Shown here piece by piece: positions 49,041-61,950 of a DNA stretch of 64,000 nt. The position numbers and the translations under genes are program-made. The DNA comes from Phoronis australis (Eukaryota > Phoronida > Phoronidae), in NCBI GenBank assembly GCA_002633005.1, contig NMRA01000308.1, forward strand, positions 137,678 to 201,677, read 5' to 3'. The notes beneath the pieces were generated by a model. The model was given only the letters and a program-made list of their open reading frames with translations, had not been told where the DNA came from and searched no databases. The first letter of the stretch is position 1; the number at the start of each line of letters is the position of its first letter.

Positions 49041-49444
49041 CATTTCTTGTTTAAAAAAATGTGCTGAAATTTCAGGGCAAAAACTTGCCGACTGATGCGT
49101 CGCTGTCTCGCGATCGTCGATAGGGAAACTTGAATTCTTGAGTAAAAATACAGTTTCAACTCAAATTACCTGAAATCCTCCTTAAGTTTTCCAAATAGCG
49201 TCACTAAGACTTTTAAGTTCCTGTGAAGTCGGGATTAACCTCAGATTAAGTCCAAATCTGCGCTAGGTTGCACCCCACAACACGAGAAAAATCTGGACGA
49301 ACACACATGTTGTCACGTGACGTTTGGTTTGAAGTTAGTCTGCAGGTGTGTGCTAAGTGAGCGATCGCGTGCGTGTCATCAGAGTTCGTTTGCCAAAGTA
49401 GTATATGTAGGCCCTAGCACGCGTTTCTGGACCACATGCTTATT

Positions 49445-49720
49445 AACACTGGTCAAGTTTCGTTTCGCGGTTTTTACATACAAAGTAATCTGGATTCCTG
49501 TTGAGGGAGAAGATCTGTATAGGAAAGATACAATACAATCTTGATGACATGTACGTTGCGTCTGTTCTGAAAGGCCTGACCATATTGGGACACATTCCTC
49601 GCAAGATCAGCAAAACTTTAGCGTTCTTTTTGAAGCACTGCAGAAGTTTGAAGTGCACAGTCACAGGTAAATACCGACATAGCGGCGAGGCTCGTGGTTC
49701 AGAAATTCTGCGCACAATGA
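49445..49720 (+). pseudogene. HIRAN-like repeat-encoded domain, frameshifted
   Basis: One frame reads TYKVIWIPVEGEDLY, and a second frame continues DDMYVASVLKGLTILGHIPR, KISKTLAFFLKHC and KCTVTGKYRHSGEARG. The arrangement G-H-x-P-R-x-x-S with a following F-L-x-x-x-x-S-x-x-C-x-V-T-G resembles the HIRAN-like module found in many copies in invertebrate genomes. At least one frameshift separates the parts, so it is a relic. Confidence 0.45.
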
Positions 49721-50383
49721 TTTTTCAGGACTGTCTGATCATATTATTGATAAATTGAAGAAATTACTGTAGAATTTTAGAACTGTAGGTAAGACATTTT
49801 TCGCATATGTACATGTTCATGGACTGGGTGCTTAATTATTTTAACGAAGTGAAAATGAGCGGGGGCGCTTATAAGGGCATGGGCGCTTACTAGGACCAAT
49901 GTTATTATTTATAAATTAATTTTGGTTAAAATGACAATGAACATTACAGTAGAAATCAGTTCCAAGAAATATGGTATTTCACTCGCTGTGAGCACATGGA
50001 CCGGTCTTCCGCCTTTCCCCCCTTTTCTTCATTTCGGACTAGTCCACAAATTCCTTTGTGCACGACCACACACTGATCTTTTGTCTAGACGAATCGCACA
50101 GCGGGTGACATCTACTGAATCGGTAGGAGCGCACTGCGCCGATGTTTTTCACTGCCGCAGCATTGACACGCTGACCAAACTGATAAAAATTGAATTCATG
50201 GCAAAAACAGCACATTGGGGAGAAAATTTGTTCATGTTCACCTGGGAAACGATATAGTGCTTTTGCGGTCTGAAAATTCGCTCGCCACCTGGGTGACTGG
50301 CAAGTCAACTTCCACTCACCCAGCACCATTTTTACTCGCATTGGCGACTGGGCGAGTGGCTAAGTATATCCCTGTTCAAGTTA

Positions 50384-50706
50384 TCTATCACCTAGACGTT
50401 AGTTGTAAAGCCTTCAAGTCAACTATCACCTAGACGTTAGTTGTAAATCCTTCAAGTCAACTATCACCTATACGTTAGCTGTAAAGCCTTCAAGTCAACT
50501 ATCGCCTAGATGTAAATCCTTCAAGTCAACTATCACCTATACGTTAGCTGTAAAGCCTTCAAGTCAACTATCGCCTAGACGTAAATCCTTCAAGTCAACT
50601 ATCACCTATACGTTAGCTGTAAAGCCTTCAAGTCAACTGTCACCTATACGTTAGCTGTAAAGCCTTCAAGTCAACTGTCACCTAGACGTTAGTTGTAAAG
50701 CATTCA
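50384..50706. repeat. About 38-bp minisatellite, 8-9 copies
   Basis: Unit CCTTCAAGTCAACTATCACC then TATACGTTAGCTGTAAAG; some copies lack part of the unit. It lies about 450 bp upstream of the first PDS5 coding exon. Confidence 0.88.
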
Positions 50707-51193
50707 CCGAGGCTTTAGCAAGTTTTGTTGGGAGTTATGAACGGGCTTTTCCCTTTTTTTCAAACTCCTGTCTGTTTACTTCCTGTATAGTTGTAATTTG
50801 AGCACATGGTGACCCAACAAAACCTGCCAGTTGCCATGTTGATCCCTGCTTACAATATGTATATCCTGTTGGCCTCAGAATGTTATAGACTTTCTGACAT
50901 GGAAATTCAAACTATAAACCTGATCACATGTCTAGTCTGAAAAATATCTGTGCTTTTTTAGTGATCAGTTTAAATTTAGCAAATAAAACTTAACAAAGAA
51001 AATGTGTTTAATTTCGGAAGCTAACCTTGGAGCAGTGTTTTAAATACTTTTTTAGTATTTCGTTTGCTATTCTTTTTTTACATAACTTGCGTGTTGAATT
51101 TGGGCCAGTTTGACTTTGTGACTATTGTTACCATGGATATGTTCAAATTACAGGTAGGCCTGGGGCCTTATCACCAAACACATTGTCATCAGT

Positions 51194-54100
51194 ATGCCAC
51201 GGAACAGGGACAAGGTAGAGTATCCTTCAGACTGTAAGGATGTCGATGACAACTTGAGCAAGGATGAACTGGTGCGACGACTTAAGGTCAGTAATGCAGT
51301 CTGACCTTTCATACTTAAAGCAGCGCTCGACACAGGCAAAAATGTTCGCTTGAAAATTCGAGTGATGGCATATTTTCCTCCCATTTTCCCAGGTTTGAGC
51401 TCGTTAAGTGTATTTCCGGGTTTGGGCTCCTAAAAGGTGGCGGCCAGAAAAAATGCTGAATGTCCACTGAGTCCCCGAATGAGATGTGAACTAGATCTAT
51501 ATGTTGTATTGTATCAGCTGTAGGTCATAGTATTAGTATAAAAATGACTTGATAATCCAATTCATATTCAATGTACAAATAGCTTATTACATTTTGCTTT
51601 GTTTATAAAGCACAACACCAAAGAGCGTGGTAATAAACTAGGAAATACTGTCTTTTTAAACTTTTATTGTAAATGTTAGATGTAGATTTACTTATAGCAC
51701 GAGATCTAATTTTTCTCGTGGAAGCCTGTTAAGGCAACGACATCTTGTGGAACACTCCATGACAAACCGTTTTGGAGTACATTTATAACATTTGCTGGCC
51801 ATCTTTCTCAAAGTTTAGCAATTTGTTCATTTTTAATGAAATTTAAACTTTTTTGTGTTATAAAAGTTTTTAAGACTCATTTTAAATACGTTTGTAGATG
51901 ACGCAACACTGTCTAACCATTGTCTATAACTATGAAACTTAATCAAAATTTAAATTAAGTTAGTAACCAAATGTTGGTTATCTGTCTTTGTAACTACACC
52001 CTGGGTATTAGCATTGTGACCCATTTCACCGTTATTTTTATGACCTGCTGTAGGCTCTGGCCAGGGCATTCCAAGAGATGGGTCAAGATAATAACGACAA
52101 GTATGCTCCTCTGGCCCTCCACTTAGCCTCAGAGTTCTTCATGGACCACCAAAGCAAAGACGTCCGCCTGCTTGTTGCATGCTGCATTGCCGACATATTC
52201 AGGATATTTGCACCTGAGGCCCCTTACAAGGATAACGAACACTTGAAAGTAAGGATGAATGTCAACCATCAGTCTTACTACAGTGTCTAGAACTTCTAGA
52301 AGTCTTAAAAGCTTTTTGGTAGTGTTGATAGGAGTGCAAGGTTTATGTATTAAATGACGTGAATCCTCATTTTACATGTCACTACATTTCATTGTTTGCC
52401 TCCAGTCATGACCCGATGGTCGAATTTGTTTTAGAGAATGTACGCGACTGCTTATTGATACACTAGATAATTTGTAATTCTTTGAAATTTCATAGTTGTC
52501 ATATTTCCTAAACACCTCTTAGACATATGGTCACTTAGGTGTTTGTGTCTACATTTAAGTGTTTCCATCTGCTGCAATCCTTGAATCGATATAGATGATA
52601 TGACGTGCTACGTGAAGACAAGATAAAGTCATCAATTCGTTCCTAGCTCCTGTCTGTTGTTCGGAATTGTCAAGAATCATACATATCAGTAACCTGCAAT
52701 CTCTGTGCTAAAATTTGCCTAGTAAAAATTGTTCAGATAGACGTCTTTTGGATTAAAATCAGTCAAAAATTGTTTCCTTTGTGTGACTTGTTCATTTTGT
52801 TGTAGGAGATCTTTCTATTCATTACCAAACAGTTGAGAGGACTTGATGACATAGAGGGCGCCTCATTCAAGAGGTACTTCTATCTGTTGGAGGTGAGCTT
52901 ACTTTTGTTCAAGTTATTCTGTGTTTGGTATAAAGCCATGTTTTTACATTATTCGGTCTGAACCTATAAGGGTATGTCTTCAGGATTACTGAAATCGAAG
53001 GATTTATGTTGATATGTTTACAGAGGCCAGTTTGCTTGTTACCAAGGTGTGCCCAGCATCAACTTTGGTTCAGACACAAAAATAAGGGTTGTATTATAAA
53101 GTAATTAATTGAGCTCTAATGTCGGTGCTTTTGAATTTGTAGAACTTGGCATGGGTGAAATCATTCAACATTTGTTTGGAGTTGGAAGACAATCAGGAAA
53201 TTTTCTGTACACTCTTCAAGCTCATCTTTGACATTGTTAGGTAAGGTTGGGCGTCTCCAGCAATCTTTTATTTTTGCTGATAAGCGAACTGTTGTAATAT
53301 TGTAATGTATTGGTTTGTCCAAACATTAATTAGAGCCACGTCCTGAGAAAGGCTGTGTTTCTTGACTGCTGTCTCTAGTTGAGTAACTTGAACAGACTAG
53401 GTGATATTTTCTCCATTATAAAACTTCCGTCAACCATTCAGTAGTAAACCATTATATTTCTTGAGTTAAGCTGGGATTGTTTACTGTGGTTCACTTATAA
53501 TTGAAGGTTTAGGATTGAAAAGCTAGTGACAAATAAAGTGTATCCGCTTATAGTCTAAGTGCAAGACGTCTGTTCTTTTGTAATGTAAAATTATGATTTG
53601 GGTTTTTCTCACAAGATTAACACTGCATAAAATCATGGTAATGGTTTCTACATTGCTTCCATGTGATTGTAAAAGTTGAATTTTGTCCATTATTGGGTTG
53701 TCTTTGAAACCTATTTATATTTAATCATTCGGTCGTGGATTGCTCTGGTAACTATTAACATTGTTTTCCAAACTGACTTTAGTGATAAACACCAGGGCAA
53801 GGTGCGTATATTGCTCTGGTAACTATTAACGTTGTTTTCCAATCAAACTGTAGTGATAAACACCAGGGCAAGGTGCGTAACTTCATGTTGGACTTGATGG
53901 CTCCGTTAATCAACGAAGGTGACACGGTGTCACAAGAACTTCTGGATATTGTCATGATCAATATCATTGAACCACACAAGGTGAGCACTGTCGTGCTTTA
54001 TGTTTTCCCTCTCTGGTAATACGACGACTGAAGGAACGACAGCTAGCATAGGAACTGTGTCCATTGCAATGCCTTGTCAAAAACTTTCAGTGTCCATTTC

Positions 54101-57100
54101 TTAGCGATGACTATTGACTGACTTAGACATTTGTGTTGACACTGTTTTACGTGTTGAAATTTTAAATTAATGTTAGTGTATGCATGTGCTTTGATTGGTC
54201 TTCAGCATTGGAAGCGATTAAAACCTATTGTTTGGGGTTTAGGTTTTATAGAACGCATTGGTTTTGATTTTAGCAGCAAATTTTTTAATGCGCTAACTTG
54301 TCCTCAGAAACGGATCTAGCTTGAAGTTTCATAAATGTGTTCATTTCAGTCACAGTTCAAAGAAGCGTACAGTTTGGCTAAGGATCTCATTCGTCGCACT
54401 GCTAATGCTATAGAACCTTATATACAAACAGTAAGTGATATACTCCAAGTCTGCTTGAAGTCTTTTCATTCACCGAATTCTCCCCTTGCTAAGTTTTGTA
54501 GTGTTGTCTCATGCACAGTGTTCAGAAAGGCAGGTTTAACAGGCAAATTTGTGTTTGGTTGTGTAATAAACCCTATAGCTGGCTTTGCCTCTGGGCACCA
54601 GCTTCAAATACATTAACTGTTTATTAGAATGGGCCGGGATGTGTAGTAATCATTTCCTTGTCTACTTCAGCCATTTGAAAACTGTTGTAGATATGGGCTA
54701 TCCCTCCCCCAATATTTCATGCATTCAACAGGTAGTTTACATTGTGTAAAGTACAGAAATGTTACTTAATCTATTGCAGCCTCTCCTGTTTAAAGTATTG
54801 TTAACACAAGATGAATATTGACTCTAAAAGTCTCGGCTTTCATGATGCATTTCCGTTGTCTTCTTACTTCAGTTCTTCAATAATGCCCTGGTGTTGGGCA
54901 AGACATCAGACAGTGAAATGTCCGGCCATATCTACCACCTTATCTATGAACTCAACCAGATCGCACCCACTGTTCTGTTGTCGGTGCTTCCTCAACTGGA
55001 GTTCAAACTCAAGGTAACGTCCAGTCTGTATGTAGTGAAAGAAACCCCATCCAAGAGGGCCCTGAGGGACACTCTATCCAAGAGTGCAGTAACCACTTTC
55101 TTCATCTTTAATGAGTATGACTTCACCAATTCTCACCAATGCTTTCCATGAGGACCCTCAACACATTCACTGTCAGACCACCCCCAAATTTCAATGGCCA
55201 GTCCAAGCCTCTGCCTAGTACTCTCCTCCCTTGTTCAGCTCCAGACTGATCATCATCATTGTCTGTTCTAGTATTTCCTTCTATTGTTGCCCAGTGTAGG
55301 TCTAGCACTTCGTGCTTTTGTCTAGTTCTTAGTATTCTACTGCCTAAGGGTTCTCATGTCTAGTTCTTTATACTCTACTGCCTTAGCGTTCTCGTGTCTA
55401 GTTCTTTATACTCTACTGCCTTAGCGTTCTTGTGTCTAGTTCTTTATGCTCTACTGCCTTAGCGTTCTCATGTCTAGTTCTTTATACTCTACTGCCTAAG
55501 CATTCTCATGTCTAGTTCTTTATACTCTACTGCCTTAGTGTTCTCATGTCTAGTTCGTTATACTCTACTGCCTAAGCGTTCTCATGTCTAGTTCTTTATA
55601 CTCTACTGCCTAAGTGTTCTCATGTCTAGTTCTTTATACTCTACTGCCTAAGTGTTCTCATGTCTAGTTCTTTATACTCTACTGCCTAAGCGTTCTCGTG
55701 TCTAGTTCTTTATACTCTACTGCTTTAGCGTTCTCGTGTCTAGTTCTTTATACTCTACTGCCTTAGTGTTCTTATCTCTAGTTCTTTATACTCTACTGCC
55801 TAAGCGTTCTCGTTTCTTGAACACCAATTCATTCGAGGACACTCAACACATTCTTTTGTGTTCAAGTTATAACTTAAATCCACTTAATTTCTGTACTGCT
55901 GTGGAGAATACACTACGTGTTCTTTGTGTTCTTGTAGTGGAACAGATTTACTCACTTTTACATCATATTATTATAGAGTAATGATGAAAAGGAGCGTCGT
56001 TCAGCTACGCGTATTTTGGCCAAGATGTTCTCACAGCAGGAGTCAGACCTGGCAGTACAGAACCCCACATTATGGATCTCGTATCTGGGAAGGTGTGTGA
56101 GAGATGCTACCTCTTGTGCAAAAATGTACCTAGTCTTGTCTTTATCAGCAACAAGGTTTTTTCTTTTATCCATCAGGTGGATTTTCTTGGATACATATTT
56201 TGTCAAATAAGCAGTGAGATATGATAAAATAGACTCTTAAATGTCTCCTGTTGTCATGGTAACAAAACTGTGAGATCTTCATGCATTACTTTAAATTTAA
56301 AGTGAATGAAAACTGGCATTCCTGATGCTCACAGAGATTATGCTGAGCTTGTTTGACAGGATTTTTCTTGATGTTCCCCTAACCTCACTCATGGTGCCCT
56401 GTTTCATAATATGTCATTTGTTAACTATATCTTAAACTGTCTTTGCTTTATAGTTTAATGCTTCATTTGGCCTTGTTTAGCTACTAAAAAACGAAAATGA
56501 AATTGGGCTTTTTACTTTCATAATATCAGTTGTAATATTTTATGAGAGTAAACGGCCCAATTTATTTTAGCCAGCTAATCAGGATGAAGTACAGCTTTAA
56601 TATAACGTTGGTGTTTTGCTGACCTTAATCTTTCATTGAAACATGTCGTAAATCTTGGGGAAAAAGTAGAAAAAGATTAATTCAAACAGGTGTAAATCTT
56701 AGATCTGACTAAAGTGGCCGTATGTAGTGAAATAAACCTCTGAGAAAATGGTTAAAATTGAACTTTAACCTTGCTTGTGTAATTTCTTAATGACTTAACT
56801 AAATCTTCAAGGGGATTTTTAAGGGCCTTGTGTCTCTTGTGTTGTAGGTATAATGACATTGATATGAACGTAAGGACAACATGTGTTCAGTACTCGCAAC
56901 ATTTCTTGGTCAACCACCCCTCCCTCATCAGAGATATTGTTGGTAGGTTACACTGCTTGTCCTAGGCTTGGTAATGAGCCAGTTGTTTTGTACAGTCAGC
57001 ACTGTTGCTTTGGCTGGTCATTTGTGAAATACCAGTGGTGAGATAACTTCCCTTGTCAATGGAAATTATGAAAAACGTTAATGTTCTTGTGCCATATATT

Positions 57101-60100
57101 GCTAAAAATAATACTTCGACACTCAATTGTTAGTCTGATTACATGTTAGTACCAGCCATTTGCCCAGTGTTGGAGTCGCTTTATTGCAGGTTTGGAGTGG
57201 CTGTGTTATGGGATAACTCGCCAAAAATTAGCGTGGTTTTGCATTATGGTATGATTGAGTGTGATGTCAACAACATGTTAGTCTTGGTGAATACACCTGC
57301 CCTTAAGTGAATACACCTGCCCTTAAGTGAGTACACCTGCCCTTAAGTGAGTCAAACGTTGCTAATAGTTACGTACAAGGTTCCACATTTTGAGAACAAG
57401 GTTGATACCCATTATTCAGTGGAGAAATTGGTTCTCAAAATGCTGGTCCCCTGTAGGTAGCTGTTGCCCAATTTGGAATTGTATTTTGCATATAAACAAG
57501 TATTGACTTGTGTTTCTCGTAGAACACATGCGTCAGAGGTCACATGACAAGGAGGAGAGTGTCCGCCACGAGGTCATTTTAGCCATTGTTAACGCAGCCC
57601 GTAAAGATCTGGGGTACGTGAATGACGATCTCTTGCTCATTGTGAAGGAGAGGACTCTGGACAAATCGGTAAGTACACCAGAACACTCGCTGATGTGTCA
57701 TAAAAAGTAAAGAAATTACTGACTTTCGTGACGTATCAGTGGTTTTTATTGTGTTAATGTGAACCGTAACTCAACATTTTATAGTTGATTGTAACCATTC
57801 TTTATGGCATGTATATGTGAGTTGTTCATTTACTTTATGGTGTAGTGTTTGCTACATTTGTTAACCAGGCCAAGGTGAGGCGTGAAGCTCTGTTGGGGCT
57901 GGGCAATATATACAAACAGTATACCATTAAAGAGAATGCTAATCAGTACGACCTGGAGCAGTTGTCATGGATACGCAACAAAGTGATGCATGCCTACTAC
58001 CAGCAAAGTATTGAGGACAGGTAGGTCTTGGTACACATTGACATTGATATGGTGCTGCAGTGGGAGATATTACCATCTGTCAAGTGTTTGGGGGTGTGGC
58101 TCCTGTCAGTCACTATGGCAGGAGGTACTCTTGATGATCAGTCTAATGTGGGAGGTACCAGCCTTAGTCACGTACTTCTTTGAATCGTGCACGGCTAAAA
58201 TTGTAAGAAGTGGAATCTTTCTTCAAACTTAAAAACATTTTGCACTTGCCTCTGCACAGATCTAAGTACTTGTTTTTATGACACTACAAAATATTTCAAA
58301 CAAACTTTAAAAAATGAGAAGCATGTTATCTGTATTCCAGGCTATACTGTTTGGTTTGTAAGTTTGCACTAAAATATTTTTGTTCAGTAGTTTACACATT
58401 GACTTTATTGACAATATCCAACACATTGTGTTGCAGGTTGTGTTGAAAGTCACAAAACACATTGTGTTGCAGGTTGTGTTGAAAGTCACAAAACACATTG
58501 TGTTGCAGGTTGGTTGTGGAGAGAATCTTCAACACATGTCTGATACCATATCAACTTGAGCCCAGTGAACGTATGAAGAAAATGTATGAGTTATATGGCT
58601 CACTGGATGATCCTGCTGTTAAGTAAGTTAGTCACCACCTCCACTGGTCATATTGTAGCTTATTCTGTGAAGTAGTTCGGTATTAATCAGCACGTTTGTA
58701 TAAATGCAAAAACTTGATTGAAAACACGACTGAACTTGTTGGTGTACTACTTGATATACACTCTCTCACACGCTCTGTACAATTCTGATCTTTGGTGTGC
58801 AGTTGCGAAGCAAATTGCCCACAGACATTACAAATAAACAATTTAAATAGTAGTTATATTTTGCGATCACATATCTCGACCTCTGGCACTTGGTTAAATG
58901 AACATGGTTTAAGAGAAATAAGCAATGACAGGAAGTAGAATGTCATACTGTTTATTTCACTTCCATTATGTGTTCATTCTACCATGTGTCTAAGGATGAG
59001 AGAGTGGTCTCCAAATATTGTTATTTTAAGATGTTTGTTGGAAGTGTCTGTTGGCAATTTGCGTTACAATGGAACATAGTGCAGAGAGTATGAGGAGTGT
59101 ACATCAAGCTGTCCAACAGAAAGTACATTCGTGATTTCACTTAATAAGTTTTTTAATGATGGACAGCTATCAAACTATGCTGATAAAAACAAGAACAAAT
59201 GTTTCCACTGTTGTCAAGCTCAAAAACTTCTTTTTCTATAATTATATATCTTTGTTTCAAGGCGTAAGTTTTATTTGTAACAATGTCATATTTTATTGGG
59301 TTGCTGCTATAAACCTACCTTTCCACAGAGATACTAACTGTTCATCTTGGTCACTCACCACTTTAAAACTGATCAGTTTTGTTCCTTGCTCAGATGAGGA
59401 AAGAAAATGAAAAATTGCTTTTGCTTAAGACCATGCTTGGCACGTGATATGATCCACCATGATATGCTTACATATGATAAGCTAACGTATGGTAAGCTAA
59501 CATATGGCTAGCTAACTTATGGTTAGCTAACGTATGGTAAGCTAACGTATGGTAAGCTAACGTATGGTTAGCTAACGTATGGTAAGCTAACGTATGGTAA
59601 GCTAACGTATGGTAAGCTAACGTATGGTAAGCTAACGTATGGTTAGCTAACGTATGGTTAGCTAACGTATGGTTAGCTAACGTATGGTTAGCTAACGTAT
59701 GGTAAGCTAACATATGGTTAGCTAACGTATGGTAAGCTGACATATGGTAAGCTGACGTATGGTTACCTAACGTATGATAAGCTGACGTATGGCAGGCTAA
59801 CGTATGGCAGGCTAACGTATAAGCTGACGTATGGCAGGCTAACGTATGGCTGGCTAACGTATGGTTGGCTAACGTATGGTAAGCTAATGTATGGTAAGCT
59901 AACGTATGGTTAGCTAACGTATGGTAAGCTAACCATGCTAACGTATGGTTAGCTAACGTATGGTTAGCTAACGTATGGTAAGCTAACGTATGGTTGGCTA
60001 ACGTATGGTTGGCTAACGTATGGTAAGCTAACGTATGGTTAGCTAATGTATGGTAAGCTAACATACTGAGTCTAGTTTCAAGCAATAAGAAGCTGTCAAT

Positions 60101-61868
60101 CCTTCCTGAGACCACAAATCTCTAAATATAAATAAGGAACAAGTTGAGACCATTTTTTAAAGTAGAAAGTCTTAAAGTTATTCTTAAAACAGAAGGCAGT
60201 TTTAAATCATCTTTCAATCAACATTTTATCTTGGATGAGATGCCATGCAATGCTTAGAAAATTTGGTTATAAGTTATCGCCATGGTAATCATTGTGAATA
60301 GTTGTGTGTTACGAAATGTTTCAACCAGTGTTCAGGATGTTCTATTGGATGTGTTAAACATCTTTGATTGTATTTTAACAAATATTATATTTGGAGATTT
60401 TGTTTTCAGAGCCTTCCACGAGCTACTTAAAGTTCAGACAAAGTAAGTTATTTGCACGCTTCAGTAATGGACTAACCTATTGTGAACTAAAGTCTTGAGT
60501 TAATTAAAAAAATTTAGCAAGACTTGTGCTGTCACAGAAATGTTTAAATTATTACTTGTTCCTTTTGTTGGTCAGTTGCACACAGTAGTGCAGTATTTGT
60601 TTTCCTCAGTCTGTTCTGACACTTATCCTACAGCTACAGTTATTTATGTACTTCCTCACCCCTTATGACGTACAACAATTGTTCTTTTATCTTTTATTGC
60701 GAGTCCTGTTGGATAGGTAATACTAATAATAGTACAAATAACAGCACAATGGGAGCTGTGTGTGTGTGGATGGGTGAACAGGTGATGCTTCGTTAGTTCA
60801 AATGACATTCAGTATTATAGTCTTAACGCCTGTCATGTTAATCCATGTTCAGTGGAACTTTCAAGGTTTGGGTGAACAATTGTTATGCTGTCAACTCGCT
60901 CTTGAATGCACAACGTACTCGTAATGCTTTCTCGCGTGGGATATATCAATCCTTCATTTTATTTTCAGTTTGCGTCGACTGACCCGTGAACTGCTTGACC
61001 TGCACTCGCGTGACCCCTCAGACGATGTGTTGCAGCAGAGGCTCAATAAGTGTTTCATGATAGCAAGTGAGTTGTTCTGGTTGAAGTGGTTGTAATCAAC
61101 ATTGAGACACGCTAACACTGACATTCATTTATTTGCCTCTTCACATCTTACTCTGTTACAAGAGTTTCATGTAAATTCAGTAACAGGGAGATTCCTGTTT
61201 ATATATTGAAACACTTTGCTGCTCTTTAAAACTTATCTCACAAGAACTAATAATTTTATCACCTGCTGAATGGTATATTTCTAGCATTAATTAAGTGTTC
61301 ACGTGGTCACATTCAATGATGTCAACATTACAATAGTCAAATATTGCCTCTGTGATAGGTGCACTCATACTCCAGGGGTAGCAAGGGTGTGTCCCTCTAT
61401 CTCTCAAGTCATGACTTCAACATTTTACATTCTCTCTCAGGGACATTCCTAGACTCCACCTGTTGTCATTTTCCAGAACTATTTGTGTCTTGCTCTCGCA
61501 TGGACATTCCCATACCCCGCCTTTAGTCATATTCCAGAACTATTTGTGCCATTATTTCTCAGGGACATTCCCGGACCCCACCTGTAGTCATATTCCAGAA
61601 CTATTTGTGTTGTTCTTTCTCTGGGACACTCACCCACCTCACCAGTCACATGTGTTGCTTTCTCTCAGGGTATTTGCAGACCCCACCTGTTGTCATATTC
61701 CAGAATTATGTATGTAATTCTCTCTCAGGGACATTCCCAGACCCTACCAGAGCCAGTGAATCCATGAAGAAGCTCAATGGCATTCTCAAAGATGATGAGA
61801 GAATTCGAAAGCTGCTCACAGCTCTAGTGGCACCTGACTGCACTTGTAAAAAGGCTGCTGTTACTGTA
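51194..61868 (+). CDS. PDS5: PDS5 cohesin-associated factor (first 15 coding exons, 3' end outside window)
   Basis: PDS5 is a HEAT-repeat protein that binds cohesin with WAPL and sororin and controls sister-chromatid cohesion and loop size. Coding exons: 51194-51286, 52054-52248, 52806-52892, 53143-53240, 53854-53980, 54350-54430, 54873-55013, 55977-56092, 56848-56942, 57523-57668, 57869-58020, 58509-58622, 60410-60442, 60969-61066, 61729-61868. They total 1716 nt, 572 codons, with matching phases. The first exon begins at acceptor 51153 and has an in-frame TAG just inside, fixing the ATG at 51194. Landmarks shared with human PDS5A/B include [67 protein letters not shown] and VKERTLDK. Continuation exons equivalent to human residue about 590 onward are not found before 64000. 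One ancestral gene is expected, since A and B are vertebrate duplicates. Confidence 0.95.
53739..53880. repeat. 71-bp tandem duplication spanning PDS5 exon 5 acceptor
   Basis: Unit 1 is 53739-53809 and unit 2 53810-53880. Each holds intron end, AG acceptor and the exon start TGATAAACACCAGGGCAAG. The upstream copy creates a 19-nt pseudo-exon (53783-53801) with acceptor TTTAG and donor GTGCGT. Confidence 0.9.
55313..55812. repeat. 38-bp minisatellite, about 13 copies
   Basis: Unit CTAGTTCTTTATACTCTACT then GCCTAAGCGTTCTCATGT in PDS5 intron 7. Confidence 0.93.
57287..57350. repeat. 20-bp tandem repeat, 3 copies
   Basis: GTGAATACACCTGCCCTTAA repeated in the PDS5 intron before exon 10. Confidence 0.85.
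57385..57443. repeat. Hairpin element, copy 3
   Basis: CATTTTGAGAAC and GTTCTCAAAATG flank the loop CCCATTATTCAGTGGAGAAA, inverted relative to copy 1. Confidence 0.75.
58428..58514. repeat. 36-bp tandem repeat triplicating the PDS5 exon 12 acceptor
   Basis: ACACATTGTGTTGCAGGTTG occurs three times with AG at 58436, 58472 and 58508. Only the last continues into the conserved exon (LVVERIF). Confidence 0.9.
59459..60063. repeat. 15-bp minisatellite, about 40 copies
   Basis: Unit GGTAAGCTAACGTAT with GGTTAGC variants, in PDS5 intron 12. On the minus strand it gives a false 215-residue frame built of the five-residue repeats AYHTL and ANHTL. Confidence 0.95.
61433..61740. repeat. About 60-bp tandem repeat, 6 copies, of the PDS5 exon 15 acceptor region
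   Basis: Each unit carries TCTCTCAGGGACATTCC-like text, then CCACCTGTTGTCATATTCCA. The last unit is the real intron/exon junction (AG at 61728). Copies at 61440, 61562 and 61668 keep an AG. Confidence 0.88.
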
Positions 61869-61896
61869 GTAAGTACCACTTTACAATTACTGGGTC

Positions 61897-61950
61897 CACA
61901 TTTTGACAATCTGTTTGATGCCCGCTATTCAGTGGAGAAAAGTGGAATGC
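61897..61950. repeat. Hairpin element, degenerate copy 4
   Basis: CATTTTGACAATCTGTTTGA and CTATTCAGTGGAGAAA match the left arm and loop of the hairpin family; the right arm is lost. It begins 29 bp after the PDS5 exon 15 donor. Confidence 0.6.

Noticed and set aside
59468-60115. 215-residue minus-strand reading frame of [10 protein letters not shown] repeats
   Set aside because: It is a by-product of the 15-bp minisatellite; the repeat period keeps the frame open and there is no other coding evidence.
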